51,654 nucleotides of DNA, from NCBI GenBank assembly GCA_030054115.1, contig JASGCL010000003.1, positions 18,134 through 69,787 on the forward strand, read 5' to 3'. Numbering within the stretch: position 1 is the first letter of the stretch; the number at the start of each line of letters is the position of its first letter. This DNA is from Hydrotalea sp. GTDB taxonomy: Bacteria > Pseudomonadota > Alphaproteobacteria > JASGCL01. The notes under the pieces were generated by a model. It was not told the origin of the DNA and made no database searches. It saw only the letters and a list, made by a program, of their open reading frames with translations. The translations under genes and the position numbers were made by a program. Below are positions 27,006-37,106 of this stretch, piece by piece.

Positions 27006-27710
27006 ATGGCGGCGGTAAGGCAATATAGTTATTATGTGTTTGCTGTCGTGTGGACATTGTTGTTAGGTTTAATTTTTTCGCCGCTTTATATTATCAAAAA
27101 ACAATATTGGGTTTACCTGCTTTCCAAATGGTGGGAGGGTGGATTGCTGTGGGCATTGCGCCACATTGTCGGTTTATCCTATCATGTGACAGGGCGTGAC
27201 CATTTGGCCAAGCCGCCCTATGTGTTGGCGATGAAGCATCAATCGATGTTTGAAACGATGTTGCTATCGGTTGAGTTTTACAACCCCTGCATCATTTTGA
27301 AAAAGGAATTGCTGGCCGTGCCGATAGTTGGTGGATTTTTAAAGGCGGCGGAGAATATCGCCATCGACCGCGCTGCCGGCGCGGCGGCGATGCTGACCAT
27401 AATAAAATCGATGAAGAAGCAATTGGCAAAAAAACGCGTGTTGGTGATCTTCCCCGAGGGGACGCGGATGAAGGTTGGCAAAACCCGGCCATATCAACCC
27501 GGGGTTTACATGATGGCGCGGTTGGGCGCGCCGGTTTATCCGGTGGCGGTTAACACCGGTTGTTTTTGGAACAAAGATTATATGAAAAAGGGCAGGGCGG
27601 AAGTGGCGATTTTGCCGGCCATGCCGAGCGGGTTGACGAAAGAGGATTTTTTAAAAGAACTGCAACAGCGTATCGAAACAAAAACCCGCGCGCTGGAAAA
27701 AAATACTTAG
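27006..27710 (+). CDS. plsC: 1-acyl-sn-glycerol-3-phosphate acyltransferase
   Basis: Inner-membrane acyltransferase converting lysophosphatidate to phosphatidate. The N-terminal transmembrane segment (about 8-30) precedes the acyltransferase motif KHQSMFETM (in place of the usual HxxxxD pattern, His and Glu kept), then block IIDRAAG and the motif FPEGTRMKVG. The frame also opens at GTG 26994, but ATG 27006 has GGTGG 8 nt upstream and matches family length (234 residues). It lies 14 bp after rho. The tail converges on nth across a repeat region. Confidence 0.9.
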   Translation: MAAVRQYSYYVFAVVWTLLLGLIFSPLYIIKKQYWVYLLSKWWEGGLLWALRHIVGLSYHVTGRDHLAKPPYVLAMKHQSMFETMLLSVEFYNPCIILKKELLAVPIVGGFLKAAENIAIDRAAGAAAMLTIIKSMKKQLAKKRVLVIFPEGTRMKVGKTRPYQPGVYMMARLGAPVYPVAVNTGCFWNKDYMKKGRAEVAILPAMPSGLTKEDFLKELQQRIETKTRALEKNT

Positions 27711-27732
27711 GTTTTATTTGCAACGAAAATAG

Positions 27733-27799
27733 TCGCACTATAATTTGTGGGTGCGATAAAAATCGCACTATTATTTATTGGTGCGATAAAATTCGCACC
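27733..27799. repeat. Alternating GTGCGA/TCGCAC hairpin repeats at the plsC/nth convergence
   Basis: TCGCAC (27733-27738), GTGCGAT (27751-27757), ATCGCAC (27762-27768) and GGTGCGA (27780-27786)/TCGCACC (27793-27799) create several mutually exclusive stems, the cleanest being GTGCGATAAAAATCGCAC. The 7-bp stem at 27751-27768 is followed on the + strand by TATTATTTATT and could end plsC transcription. The last stem overlaps the final codons and stop of nth on the other strand, so it may end nth as well. Confidence 0.6.
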
Positions 27800-28511
27800 A
27801 GTTGGTCAAAAAACAATTAGTGCATTGTGGATTTTGGCTTTTGCAAATATAGCGGCCATGCAAAATAAGCCAGTGGTGCGCGTGCGATAAAAATTCTGTT
27901 GGAATGATTTTTAATAATGCTTCCTCGGTTTTTTCAGGGTTGGTGGTGCGGCATAGGCCCAATCGGTTGCTGACGCGAAACACATGGGTGTCAACCGCGA
28001 TGGTCGGCTGACCAAAGGCAATATTCAATACGACATTGGCGGTTTTGCGGCCGACGCCCGGCAATTGCCGCAACTCATCCATCGTTTGCGGCACCACGCC
28101 ATTATGTTTTTCAACCAAGATGTGGCAGGTTTTCATGATATTGCTGGCCTTGGTTTTATAAAGCCCGATGCTCCGCACCGCGTCGGTAAATTTTTCCAAA
28201 CCCATATCAATCACATCTTGCGGTGTGGCAATTTTGTCGAACAACGGCCTGGTGGCTTTATTCACGCCGGCATCGGTCGCCTGGGCCGACAATATTACCG
28301 CCAGCAACAGGGTAAAATTGTTGGTGTGGTATAGTTCGCCCTTGGGCTCGGGGTTATGTTGGCGAAAGGCCGCAAAAATTTTTTTTACCAATTTGGTTTG
28401 CCCTACCGCTCCGCTACTTGAGGGCAGGTTGGTTTGCCCAAAATTTTGTCCTACCGCTGACGCTACTTGAGGACGCGCTTCGCTACTTGAGGGCGATTTC
28501 GGACGCGTCAT
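27771..28511 (-). CDS. nth: Endonuclease III with a repeat-derived N-terminal extension
   Basis: DNA glycosylase/AP lyase excising oxidised pyrimidines. The helix-hairpin-helix LPGVGRKTAN (150-159) holds catalytic Lys156, Asp174 lies in AVDTHVFRV, and the [4Fe-4S] cysteines are C223, C230, C233 and C239 (C-x6-C-x2-C-x5-C), so the enzyme should be active. Against E. coli Nth (211 residues) the 246-residue frame has about 36 extra N-terminal residues rich in Ser, Pro, Gln and Gly, encoded by three copies of the palindromic repeat at 28400-28494. A TTG at 28391, preceded by GGTAGGG, would remove the extension. The ATG at 28511 lies only 8 bp after the folD stop, so a repeat insertion downstream of the original start is likely. 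Confidence 0.93.
   Translation of the reverse strand: MTRPKSPSSSEARPQVASAVGQNFGQTNLPSSSGAVGQTKLVKKIFAAFRQHNPEPKGELYHTNNFTLLLAVILSAQATDAGVNKATRPLFDKIATPQDVIDMGLEKFTDAVRSIGLYKTKASNIMKTCHILVEKHNGVVPQTMDELRQLPGVGRKTANVVLNIAFGQPTIAVDTHVFRVSNRLGLCRTTNPEKTEEALLKIIPTEFLSHAHHWLILHGRYICKSQNPQCTNCFLTNWCEFYRTNK
28400..28494 (-). repeat. Palindromic repeat element inside the nth 5' coding region
   Basis: On the minus strand, two complete copies of the GCCCTCAAG...TAGGGC family (28400-28425, 28448-28474) and one truncated copy (28475-28494) sit in frame with nth. The middle copy reads GTCCT...AGGAC in place of GCCCT...AGGGC, a paired change that preserves base-pairing. The encoded residues recur as SPSSSEARPQ, VASAVGQ and LPSSSGAVGQ. 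The copies lie 48 bp and less apart, unlike the strict 35-bp arrays elsewhere. Confidence 0.85.
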
Positions 28512-28519
28512 TTTATGGG

Positions 28520-29404
28520 CTAAAGTTGTGGCTCGGGCAATCCATGTTGCCGCGCGGTCGCGACGAGCGTGTTGCGCAGGAGGCAGGCGATGGTCATTGG
28601 CCCGACGCCACCCGGCACCGGTGTAATGGCGGCGGCAATCCCCATGGCTGATGCCGTGTCAACATCGCCGACGATAATTTTTTTGCCGTTACGTTCGATG
28701 CGGTTGATGCCGACGTCGATAACCACCGCGTCTTTTTTCAACCACGCGCCCTTGACCATTTCGGGCACGCCGACCGCCGCGACCACGATATCATATTGCG
28801 CCAATTCCTTTTCCATGTTTTTTGTTTTGCTGTGCAAAATCGTCGGCGTCGCGTTGGCCGACAATAATAATTGAAACATCGGTTTGCCGACAATGTTCGA
28901 ACGGCCGATAACCGCGGCCTTGCGCCCAGCCAAATCTTTGTTTTTAAAATAATCTTGCAACAACAATAAACAGCCATAGGGGGTGCAGGGCACCAGCGCG
29001 TTTTTGCCGCCGGTCGACAGCAACCCAACATTGGTCAGGTGGAAACCATCGACATCTTTTTCGGCCGAGATGGTTTGGATAACCTTATGCTCGTCCAACC
29101 CTTTTGGTAATGGCAATTGCACCAAAATACCATTGACCGATGGGTCGCGGTTTAATTTGTCAATCAGGTCAAGCAAATCTTTTTCCGATGTCGCGGCGGG
29201 CAGGCGATGTTCGCGACTTTCCATGCCGGCGGCAATGGTGGTTTTGATTTTGTTTTTGACATAAACTTCCGACGCCGGGTTGTCGCCGACCAACACCACC
29301 ACCAGGCATGGCTTCACGCCCTTGGCGATAATTTTTTTTGCCTCGCGCGCGATGTCGTTTACGAGGTTTTCAGCAAATACTTTGCCGTCGATAATTGTTG
29401 TCAT
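28520..29404 (-). CDS. folD: Bifunctional methylenetetrahydrofolate dehydrogenase/cyclohydrolase
   Basis: NADP-dependent one-carbon enzyme interconverting 5,10-methylene-, methenyl- and 10-formyl-tetrahydrofolate in the cytosol. YVKNKIKT holds the catalytic Tyr/Lys, NGILVQLPLPKGLDE the folate-binding loop, GRSNIVGKPM the nucleotide-binding site and PVPGGVGPMT the C-terminal family signature. 294 residues, normal. It lies between yggT (14 bp upstream) and nth (8 bp downstream). Confidence 0.98.
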   Translation of the reverse strand: MTTIIDGKVFAENLVNDIAREAKKIIAKGVKPCLVVVLVGDNPASEVYVKNKIKTTIAAGMESREHRLPAATSEKDLLDLIDKLNRDPSVNGILVQLPLPKGLDEHKVIQTISAEKDVDGFHLTNVGLLSTGGKNALVPCTPYGCLLLLQDYFKNKDLAGRKAAVIGRSNIVGKPMFQLLLSANATPTILHSKTKNMEKELAQYDIVVAAVGVPEMVKGAWLKKDAVVIDVGINRIERNGKKIIVGDVDTASAMGIAAAITPVPGGVGPMTIACLLRNTLVATARQHGLPEPQL

Positions 29405-29418
29405 TTTTTGTCTCTAGT

Positions 29419-29754
29419 TTAGTGTTGGGTTAGCATCGTAACGATTTTTGCGACTATAGCATAAACCATCGGTCGAAAGAAATAGAGAAAGACGATGAAC
29501 AGCATCGGTCGAAAATCGAACATCGCTATCATGCCGCCGCCAATCGGCCGCAAGAATTGATGTATCCAATCATATATCGGCATCATAAGTCGATTAACGC
29601 CGAACACAATTTTTGCCGCAATGCGGTTTTGCACGTCGATGATGTTGAAGGCCAATAACCACGATAATAAAATATGGACGATGGCCAGCCAATAATAAAA
29701 TTGCACCACCGCGTTAAATATAATCAGGAATATCGCCGCAATATTTTCTATCAT
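29419..29754 (-). CDS. YggT family membrane protein
   Basis: 111 residues with two clear hydrophobic segments (about 5-30 and 78-105) around a conserved middle (VNRLMMPIYDWIHQFLRPIGG, about 53-73; PxxRxxP-type motif in YggT). The family is implicated in osmotic stress response and cell division or photosystem assembly in other lineages; no enzymatic role is known. It starts 4 bp after the uvrA stop, so it is co-transcribed with it. Confidence 0.85.
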   Translation of the reverse strand: MIENIAAIFLIIFNAVVQFYYWLAIVHILLSWLLAFNIIDVQNRIAAKIVFGVNRLMMPIYDWIHQFLRPIGGGMIAMFDFRPMLFIVFLYFFRPMVYAIVAKIVTMLTQH

Positions 29755-29758
29755 GTTT

Positions 29759-32611
29759 TTATTTCCGTTTTAAAATTGGTTTCAAAAATTCACCGGTTAG
29801 GGATTTCGGCGATGCCGCAATATCCTCCGGCGTGCCAATCGCCACAACTTGCCCGCCCTTGTCGCCGCCCTCTGGCCCCATGTCTATCACCCAATCGGCG
29901 CATTTGATAACCTCCAAATTATGTTCGATAACTAACACGGTATTACCTTGCTCGACTAGAGCTTGCAAGACATCAAGCAATTTTCTTACATCCTCGATAT
30001 GCAAACCGGTGGTCGGCTCATCCAAAATATAAATTGTTTTGCCGGTCGCCTTGCGCGACAATTCCTTGGCAAGTTTTATCCGTTGCGCCTCGCCGCCCGA
30101 CAGGGTGGTGGCCGATTGACCAATTTTGATATAACCCAAACCAACCCGTTCGAGGGTTTCGAGTTTTTCCTTGATAAATGGCACGGCGGCAAAAAACTTA
30201 TGGCCTTCCTCGACCGTCATGTCGAGAATGTCAAAAATATTTTTGTCGCGCCAGGTTATATCCAATGTCTCGCGGTTGTATCGTTTGCCACGGCATTGGT
30301 CGCACACCACGTAAACATCGGGCAAGAAATGCATTTCGATTTTTATCATGCCGTCGCCTTGGCAGGCCTCGCATCGCCCGCCCTTTACGTTGAAACTGAA
30401 ACGTCCGGCGTCGTAACCGCGCGCCTTGGCCTCCGGCAAGTTGGTATACCAATCGCGAATCGGCGTGAACAGGCCGGTATAGGTGGCGGGGTTTGACCGT
30501 GGGGTTCGACCGATAGGTGATTGGTCGATGTCGATAACCTTATCAAGGTAAACCGAATTTTCCAATTTGTCGTATGGCAACCCGGGGAAGGTGCTCCCCA
30601 TCAAGGCCTTTGACAGGGCGGGGTAAAGGGTTTCCAAAATCAATGTCGATTTGCCCGAACCCGACACGCCGGTGACGCAGGTTAATGTGCCGAGCGGAAT
30701 CTCCACCCCAACATTTTTTAGGTTGTTTGACTTCGCCCCGCTGATGCCCAATTTTTTGCCATTGCCCTTGCGCCGGTTTTTGGGAATGGTGATTTCTTTC
30801 TTGCCCGATAGATATTGCGCGGTGATGCTGTCTTTCGATTTTAAGACCTCGGCCGGCGTGCCGATGGCGACCAAATGCCCGCCGTGAATACCCGCGCCCG
30901 GGCCGATGTCGATTAAATAATCGGCGTGGCGCATCGCGTCTTCGTCATGCTCGACAACGATGACCGTGTTCCCCAGGTCGCGCAAACGTTCCAGGGTGGT
31001 GAGGAGCCGCGCGTTATCCCGCTGGTGCAGGCCGATGGATGGTTCGTCAAGCACATAGAGCACACCGGTCAGGCCCGAGCCAATTTGCGAGGCCAAGCGA
31101 ATCCGTTGCGATTCGCCGCCCGACAAACTGCCGGCGGGGCGCGACAGGCTTAAATAATCCAAACCCACATTATCCAAAAATTGCAGACGTTCCTTGATTT
31201 CACGCAAAATACGTTCGGCGATGGTTTGGCGTTTTTTATCCAAATGATTTGGCAAATCGCTAAACCATTTTTGCGCCTCGCTAATCGACAGGCCGGCAAC
31301 CTCCGATATATGTTTTTTGTTAATTTTAACCGCCAAGGCCTCGGGCTTTAACCTCATGCCGCCGCATTCGTTGCAGGGCACAACCGACATGTAACGTTCG
31401 ATATCCTCGCGCGCCCAATTCGATTCGGTTTCGCGGTAACGCCGTTCCAAATTGGCGATGACGCCCTCGAATGGTTTCACGCTTTTTACCTTGCGCACGC
31501 CATCATCGAATTGAAAATCGATAGCTTCCTTGGTGCCGTGGATGATGGCCTTTTTGGTTTTGGCCGGCAAATCGCGATAGGGCATGTGCATGTCGCCGCC
31601 GAAGGCCTTGCAGAGAGCCTCCAACGTTTGGCGATACCATGGCGCGGGGTTGGCACCGCCCCAACCTTGCAATGCGCCGTCCTTCAACGACAATTTGTCG
31701 TTCGGCACCAGCAGGGCCTCATCGACCGTGCGTTTTTCGCCGATGCCGCCGCAGGCCGCGCAGGCACCATGCGGGTTGTTGAATGAAAAAAGTCGCGGCT
31801 CGATTTCTTCAATCGTGAAGCCCGACACCGGACAAGAAAATTGCTCGGAGAATATATGCTCCTTGCCACCGGTTGCTTCCTCGACCGTCATCAAGCCCTC
31901 GCTTAATTTTAATGCCTGCTCGATGCTTTCGGCCAGGCGGCGCGCAAATTCTTTTTCGGCGGCATCGTCTTTTTTGCTGACCACCAAGCGGTCGACCACC
32001 ACCGAAATAGTGTGTTTGAGGTTTTTATCGAGGGTTGGAATATCGTCCAATTCATAAAAATTGCCGTCGATTTTTATCCGTTGAAAACCTTTTTTGCGGT
32101 AATCGAGCATCTCCTTGCGGTATTCGCCCTTGCGGCCACGCACCACCGGCGCCATGATAAAAATTTTCATGCCCTCATCCATCTTCATCACGCTGTCGAC
32201 CATTTGGCTGACGGTTTGGCTTTCAATCGGCAAGCCAGTCGCGGGGGAGTAGGGAATGCCAGCGCGCGCCCACATGAGGCGCATGTAATCGTAAATTTCG
32301 GTCACCGTGCCAACCGTCGAGCGCGGGTTGCGCGACGTGGTTTTTTGTTCGATGGAAATCGCCGGCGATAAACCCTCTATCGAATCGACATCGGGCTTTT
32401 GCATCATTTCCAAAAATTGCCGCGCGTAGGATGATAAACTCTCGACGTAGCGACGTTGCCCCTCGGCAAATATCGTGTCGAAGGCAAGCGACGATTTGCC
32501 CGACCCGGAAAGGCCGGTGATAACCACCAATTTGTTGCGCGGTAATTCGAGCGAGATATTTTTGAGGTTGTTCTGGCGCGCGCCCTTGATGATGATTTTA
32601 TCCTGTTGCAT
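29759..32611 (-). CDS. uvrA: Excinuclease ABC subunit A
   Basis: Damage-recognition ATPase of nucleotide excision repair; two ABC modules. Walker A sequences are [10 protein letters not shown] (32-41) and [10 protein letters not shown], signatures [14 protein letters not shown] and [14 protein letters not shown], and Walker B segments [13 protein letters not shown] and [13 protein letters not shown]. The second zinc finger has [10 protein letters not shown] and CDQCRG. The first finger begins CPVSGF instead of CPxC, so one zinc ligand is replaced by Ser; I recall this in other alphaproteobacteria. 950 residues, full length. yggT is 4 bp downstream and pheT 53 bp upstream. Confidence 0.98.
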   Translation of the reverse strand: MQQDKIIIKGARQNNLKNISLELPRNKLVVITGLSGSGKSSLAFDTIFAEGQRRYVESLSSYARQFLEMMQKPDVDSIEGLSPAISIEQKTTSRNPRSTVGTVTEIYDYMRLMWARAGIPYSPATGLPIESQTVSQMVDSVMKMDEGMKIFIMAPVVRGRKGEYRKEMLDYRKKGFQRIKIDGNFYELDDIPTLDKNLKHTISVVVDRLVVSKKDDAAEKEFARRLAESIEQALKLSEGLMTVEEATGGKEHIFSEQFSCPVSGFTIEEIEPRLFSFNNPHGACAACGGIGEKRTVDEALLVPNDKLSLKDGALQGWGGANPAPWYRQTLEALCKAFGGDMHMPYRDLPAKTKKAIIHGTKEAIDFQFDDGVRKVKSVKPFEGVIANLERRYRETESNWAREDIERYMSVVPCNECGGMRLKPEALAVKINKKHISEVAGLSISEAQKWFSDLPNHLDKKRQTIAERILREIKERLQFLDNVGLDYLSLSRPAGSLSGGESQRIRLASQIGSGLTGVLYVLDEPSIGLHQRDNARLLTTLERLRDLGNTVIVVEHDEDAMRHADYLIDIGPGAGIHGGHLVAIGTPAEVLKSKDSITAQYLSGKKEITIPKNRRKGNGKKLGISGAKSNNLKNVGVEIPLGTLTCVTGVSGSGKSTLILETLYPALSKALMGSTFPGLPYDKLENSVYLDKVIDIDQSPIGRTPRSNPATYTGLFTPIRDWYTNLPEAKARGYDAGRFSFNVKGGRCEACQGDGMIKIEMHFLPDVYVVCDQCRGKRYNRETLDITWRDKNIFDILDMTVEEGHKFFAAVPFIKEKLETLERVGLGYIKIGQSATTLSGGEAQRIKLAKELSRKATGKTIYILDEPTTGLHIEDVRKLLDVLQALVEQGNTVLVIEHNLEVIKCADWVIDMGPEGGDKGGQVVAIGTPEDIAASPKSLTGEFLKPILKRK

Positions 32612-32664
32612 GGTGTAAGCCTTTCGTTGCTGGTGTTGTTTTTTTTTGATGATGGTTGATTTAT

Positions 32665-35061
32665 TTATTGTCGCAATTCGCCGCCGGTTGATTTTATAAC
32701 CTCGGCAATAATTTTATCGCTGAGGTTTTTTATATCGCCATCCGACAATGTTTTGTCGTCGGGGGTGATGGTTACCCGCACCGCCACCGATTGTTTTTCT
32801 GGGGTTTTGGCATCGGCGTAAATATCAAAAATAGTGGCGGCGGTGATATATTTCTTATCGGATTTTTTCACCGCGGCGATAATGCTGGCCGCGCTATGTT
32901 TTTTATCAACCACGAAAGCAAAATCGCGCGTCACCCGTGGTAAATCATTCAACAAAAGCGGCGGGCGGGTGCGGGTGCTTTGCGCGCGGCTGGCCGGGAT
33001 TTTATCGATAAACAATTCAAAACCAAACACCGGCCCATCGACGGAATGATGTTGCAACAGGGCGGGGTGAAGCGCGCCGAAATAACCAATCGTATCGCGC
33101 CCCAAATTCAAACTGGCCGCCAGCCCGGGGTGAAAATGCGCCGGCAAAGCATCTTGTTTGATTTGCAAATTGTCGGGGTTAAAACCAATGGCGGCGATGG
33201 CGGCGGCGACATCGGCCTTCAGCACGAAACTATCCAACGGCAAGTTTTTTTGCCAATGAAGTTGGGTTGGCGCGTAACGCACGCCCGCAATGGCGCGCCA
33301 TTGTTCGTCGGGCGCGACACCGCGAAAGGCCAGGCCTTGCTCGAACAGATTAATATCGTCAAACCCACGGTCTTGGTTGTTTTTGACCGCCAATAATAAA
33401 TTGCATAGCACCGATGGCCGCAGGCTGTTCATGTCGCTATGAATTGGGTTTTGCAGGGTGATGACCTCGGTCGCGCCAAAATCACGCGCCAATTGCTCGG
33501 TGGTGAATGACCAGGTAACGGTTTCATAAAACCCGCGCATGGCCAGGGCGCGGCGCATGACCATTATTCGGCGACCGGTTTCATCCACCACCCGGGTCGC
33601 GACCGCGCGGGGCAGGGGGCATTCCGGGATGTTATCAAACCCATGGAGGCGCAATACCTCCTCCACCAGGCAATGGTCGTTTTCGATATCGCCGCGCCAT
33701 GTTGGCGGGGTTACCAGCCAGCTTTCTTTTTTCTTATCGATGGTAAACCCGAGCGCGGTTAATTTTTGCGCGATGGTGTCATTTGGCAAATCAATCCCGC
33801 CGAGGGTTTTTATAATTTGCGGGTTAAAATTAATTGCGGGTTTCGCCGGTAATGGTTGACCGGCGGTGGTGATGGTTGATGCCGTGCCGCCGCAGATTTC
33901 CAAAATCAATTGCGTCGCGCGGTCAAGCCCGGCCATCAGGCCAGCCGGGTCGACACCGCGTTCAAACCGATAACGCGCGTCTGACAACAGGTTTAACGCC
34001 CTGCCGGTTTTGGCGATTGTCATGGGGTTGAAATAGGCAACCTCCAAAAAAACCTCGTCATCATCCAATTTACAACCGCTATCCATGCCGCCCATAATGC
34101 CGGCAAGCGATTGCACGCCGTGGCCATTGGCAATCACCAACATGTCGTCGCGCAAATCATAGGTTTGCTCGTCCAGCGCAAGCAGGCTTTCACCATTTTT
34201 TGCAAACCGCATGGTCAAATCACCCGCACCTAATTTCTTGCCAGAAAAAACATGGAGTGGCCGCGCCAAATCTTGCGATAAATAATTGGTGATGTCGACC
34301 AGGGCCGAAATTGATTTCAACCCGACCGATTGCAATTTTTGTTTCAGCCAAGCCGGCGATGGTTGGTTTTTTACGCCCTTGAAATAACGGCCAAGCACAA
34401 CGGGGCAGGCCACTGCACAGGCATCTTTTGTATTCCCTTCAATCACCCAATTTATCGGGCTGGCAAAATCGCCCTTCACCGCTGATGGCGCGAATGGCTT
34501 TAATGCGCCCAAACCGGCCGCCGCCAAATCACGCGCAATGCCACGCACCCCCAAACAATCGCCACGATTGGGGGTTAGTTTTATTTCAAACAATACATCG
34601 TCTAAGCCGGCCCAAGCGGCGTAATTTTTTCCAACCGGCGCGTCGCTCGGCAATTCGATAATGCCATCGTGGTCGTCGCCCAGGGTTAATTCATAGGCCG
34701 AACAAATCATCGCCTGCGATTCCATGCCGCGGATGACGCCTTTTTCCAGCACCATGCCGTTGCGCGGAATAGTCGCGCCGATGCGCGCCAGCACAATTTT
34801 TAGCCCCTGCCGCACATTGGGCGCGCCGCACACCACTTGAAATGTTGCGTTGCCGTCTGAAACTTTACACAGCGATAATTTATCGGCATTGGGGTGCTTG
34901 CCGCATTCGGTGACTTCGCCGATGACAAAATCTTTCAGGGCTTGGGCTTTGTCGGTCATTGCTTCAACCTCCAGCCCCAGGGCGGTCAGGCTGTCGGCAA
35001 TTGCCTGCGGCGTGGCCGAGGTTTCCAAATGATCGCGGAGCCAAGAAAAAGTAAATTTCAT
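32665..35061 (-). CDS. pheT: Phenylalanyl-tRNA synthetase beta subunit
   Basis: Forms the (alpha-beta)2 PheRS with PheS. 798 residues: an N-terminal tRNA-binding OB-fold (about 40-150, [20 protein letters not shown]), B3/B4 editing and B5 domains ([15 protein letters not shown] near the centre), and a C-terminal FDX-ACB domain (from about 705, [17 protein letters not shown]) that binds tRNA-Phe. No truncation. The start is 4 bp after the pheS stop. Confidence 0.98.
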   Translation of the reverse strand: MKFTFSWLRDHLETSATPQAIADSLTALGLEVEAMTDKAQALKDFVIGEVTECGKHPNADKLSLCKVSDGNATFQVVCGAPNVRQGLKIVLARIGATIPRNGMVLEKGVIRGMESQAMICSAYELTLGDDHDGIIELPSDAPVGKNYAAWAGLDDVLFEIKLTPNRGDCLGVRGIARDLAAAGLGALKPFAPSAVKGDFASPINWVIEGNTKDACAVACPVVLGRYFKGVKNQPSPAWLKQKLQSVGLKSISALVDITNYLSQDLARPLHVFSGKKLGAGDLTMRFAKNGESLLALDEQTYDLRDDMLVIANGHGVQSLAGIMGGMDSGCKLDDDEVFLEVAYFNPMTIAKTGRALNLLSDARYRFERGVDPAGLMAGLDRATQLILEICGGTASTITTAGQPLPAKPAINFNPQIIKTLGGIDLPNDTIAQKLTALGFTIDKKKESWLVTPPTWRGDIENDHCLVEEVLRLHGFDNIPECPLPRAVATRVVDETGRRIMVMRRALAMRGFYETVTWSFTTEQLARDFGATEVITLQNPIHSDMNSLRPSVLCNLLLAVKNNQDRGFDDINLFEQGLAFRGVAPDEQWRAIAGVRYAPTQLHWQKNLPLDSFVLKADVAAAIAAIGFNPDNLQIKQDALPAHFHPGLAASLNLGRDTIGYFGALHPALLQHHSVDGPVFGFELFIDKIPASRAQSTRTRPPLLLNDLPRVTRDFAFVVDKKHSAASIIAAVKKSDKKYITAATIFDIYADAKTPEKQSVAVRVTITPDDKTLSDGDIKNLSDKIIAEVIKSTGGELRQ

Positions 35062-35065
35062 TTTT

Positions 35066-36166
35066 TTATATCACCAACGATGTAAGTAAAGATGGTTGCA
35101 GGTAGGGCGAAAAACCATAATGCTCCAGCCAGCGCAGGTCAGAATCAAAAAATGTGCGCAGGTCGGGGATGCCGTATTTCAACATGGCCAATCGTTCAAC
35201 GCCAAGGCCGAAGGCAAAACCCTGCCATTCATTGGGGTCAAGCCCCATGTTTTTGATAACATTGTTATGAACCATGCCCGACCCCAAAATTTCCAACCAA
35301 CTATCGCCGGTGCCGATGGTTAATTTGCCGTCCTTGCGGTGGGCGGCAATGTCGACCTCGGCCGACGGTTCGGTAAATGGAAAATAACTCGGCCGAAACC
35401 GCAGGAGCGATTCCGACCAATCGGCGATTTCAAAAAACGAGCGACAAAATTCAAACAGGCAACCTTTCAAATGGCCGAAGTTAATGTTTTTATCAATCAC
35501 CAAGCCTTCGATTTGGTGGAACATCGGGGTGTGGGTCATGTCGCTGTCGGCGCGGTAAACCCGCCCGGGCGCCATGACGCGTAACGGCGCGCCCAGTTTT
35601 TCACCGGCGCGAATCTGCACCGGTGAGGTGTGGGTGCGAAGCACCAGCGGGCGACCCTCCGCGTCGTTTTTATTCACGTAAAATGTATCCTGCATCTGGC
35701 GCGCCGGGTGCGATTCGGGAATATTCAGGGCGGTGAAGTTATAAAAATCGGTTTCAACTTCGGGGCCGGTGGCCATGACAAAATTCATCTCGCCCAAAAT
35801 AGCGATGGCTTCTTCGATGGTTTGGTTGATGGCGTGCAACTTGCCAATCGTCGCCGGTCGCGCGGGCAGGGTGAGGTCAATTTTTTCGGCCGATAATTTT
35901 TTTGCCAAATCGCGCGCGCCGAGCTCGGCCATTTTGTCGCCATGGGCGGCGGTTAAGGTGTTTTTGACACGATTGATGGCCTGGCCGCAGGTTTTTTTAT
36001 CCTCCGCCGACATGGTGGCGATGGCGGTGGCGAATTCGTTTAACTGGCTTTTTTTTCCTAAAAATTTACTTTTCCATTGTTCCAGTGCGACAAGGTTGGT
36101 TATCGCCGTTAGGGCGGCGATGGCATTTTTTTCTAACGATAAAACATCTTCGATGGTAGAGGACAA
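35066..36166 (-). CDS. pheS: Phenylalanyl-tRNA synthetase alpha subunit
   Basis: Catalytic class II subunit of PheRS. The N-terminal coiled-coil arm (about 1-100) precedes motif 1 and 2 (GRVYRADSDMTHTPMFHQIEG) and motif 3 (FGLGVERLAMLKYGI). 366 residues, somewhat longer than E. coli PheS (327). The start codon is TTG at 36166, chosen because a strong AGGAG lies just upstream (TCTCCT at 36175-36180 on the + strand) and the next family-consistent starts are far downstream. Upstream, 165 bp separates it from rplT and holds an 18-bp palindrome. Confidence 0.97.
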   Translation of the reverse strand: MSSTIEDVLSLEKNAIAALTAITNLVALEQWKSKFLGKKSQLNEFATAIATMSAEDKKTCGQAINRVKNTLTAAHGDKMAELGARDLAKKLSAEKIDLTLPARPATIGKLHAINQTIEEAIAILGEMNFVMATGPEVETDFYNFTALNIPESHPARQMQDTFYVNKNDAEGRPLVLRTHTSPVQIRAGEKLGAPLRVMAPGRVYRADSDMTHTPMFHQIEGLVIDKNINFGHLKGCLFEFCRSFFEIADWSESLLRFRPSYFPFTEPSAEVDIAAHRKDGKLTIGTGDSWLEILGSGMVHNNVIKNMGLDPNEWQGFAFGLGVERLAMLKYGIPDLRTFFDSDLRWLEHYGFSPYLQPSLLTSLVI

Positions 36167-36264
36167 AAGTTACGTCTCCTAAAAATAAAAACAATCAACA
36201 ATGAACGATAAAATCGCGGGTGAAAATCTTGAGCGGTTAATAAAAAGCGAACCTATCCCATTGT

Positions 36265-36282
36265 CCCAAATTGTTTTTTGGG
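36265..36282. promoter_or_regulatory. Small inverted repeat in the pheS leader
   Basis: CCCAAA (36265-36270) and TTTGGG (36277-36282) with a 6-nt loop, in the rplT-pheS spacer. No Phe-rich leader peptide was found, so classical pheST attenuation is not supported. Confidence 0.35.
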
Positions 36283-36308
36283 TGGTTTTTGGAATGCTTG
36301 CTTCTTAG

Positions 36309-36326
36309 CGTTCTTGGCCAAGAACG
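36309..36326. repeat. 18-bp perfect palindrome after rplT
   Basis: CGTTCTTGGCCAAGAACG, perfectly symmetrical, 5 bp after the rplT stop on the minus strand, flanked by TTAG and CTAA. As RNA it gives a 7-bp stem with a GGCC loop but has no T-run. It could be a processing site separating ribosomal protein from synthetase mRNA, or an operator for a dimeric regulator. Confidence 0.6.
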
Positions 36327-36331
36327 GCCGA

Positions 36332-36709
36332 CTAAGCCGCCTTGCTATTGGCCTTATCAGCAAACACCTTGGCCTTTTCGGCAAGCTGTTTAAAACCATC
36401 GGCATCGTGGATGGCGATTTCTGACAAAACCTTCCTATCGAGGTCGATATTTGATTTTTTCAAACCGTCGATAAAACGATTATAGGTCAAACCATGCATA
36501 CGCGCCGCGGCGTTGATACGCTGAATCCACAAACCACGCATGACGCGTTTTTTGTTGCGCCGATCGCGATAGGCATATTGGCCGGCCTTTTCAACCGCCT
36601 GCTTCGCAACCCGAATCGTGTTTTTGCGGCGGCCAAAATACCCCTTGGCCTTTTTTAAAACTTTTTTGTGGCGGGCGTGGGCGGTAACACCGCGTTTAAT
36701 TCTTGCCAT
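36332..36709 (-). CDS. rplT: 50S ribosomal protein L20
   Basis: 125 residues: [20 protein letters not shown] at the N-terminus, then the conserved [20 protein letters not shown] and [16 protein letters not shown] blocks. L20 binds 23S rRNA early in assembly and represses its own operon in several bacteria. 53 bp downstream of rpmI. A short alanine-rich tail extends the protein slightly beyond the E. coli length. Confidence 0.98.
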   Translation of the reverse strand: MARIKRGVTAHARHKKVLKKAKGYFGRRKNTIRVAKQAVEKAGQYAYRDRRNKKRVMRGLWIQRINAAARMHGLTYNRFIDGLKKSNIDLDRKVLSEIAIHDADGFKQLAEKAKVFADKANSKAA

Positions 36710-36762
36710 GATAATGCTCCTTCTCTTCTATGGTTTTTTATTTTTTGGTTTTCTTGTTTTTT

Positions 36763-36963
36763 TTAGCGAACGACCAAGTAATTTTTTAAAATTTTACGCC
36801 CGTCCTGCGGTTGCATGATTTGCGAGCCGCGATTTTGCCGTTTCATTTGGCTTGGCCGTTTTGATGTGCCGTGGCGCAGGTAAGCGCTGTAAAAACGCAC
36901 CTTGCCGGTGGCGGTGATTTTAAATCTTTTTTTGGCTGATGATTTGTTTTTTAATTTTGGCAT
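36763..36963 (-). CDS. rpmI: 50S ribosomal protein L35
   Basis: 66 residues of L35: MPKLKNKSSAKKRFKITATG at the start and later YLRHGTSKRPSQMKRQ. infC, which often precedes rpmI, is not upstream; the neighbour is hflX on the same strand after 143 bp of AT-rich sequence, so the ribosomal protein unit probably has its own promoter there. Confidence 0.98.
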   Translation of the reverse strand: MPKLKNKSSAKKRFKITATGKVRFYSAYLRHGTSKRPSQMKRQNRGSQIMQPQDGRKILKNYLVVR

Positions 36964-37106
36964 GGTGTGATATTCTTATTTTTTAAGGTTATGATTATCC
37001 CGATAGTGTCATCCGTTTGGCTAGCAAATATTAGAACAAAAGGCAACCCCCAACCATGTTTTTTTTCACTTTTTTAGCCAAATTATCTAACCCATTATCT
37101 CGCCGA

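Noticed and set aside
36167-36331. pheST attenuator with leader peptide
   Set aside because: No short Phe-rich ORF or terminator with a T-run found between rplT and pheS.
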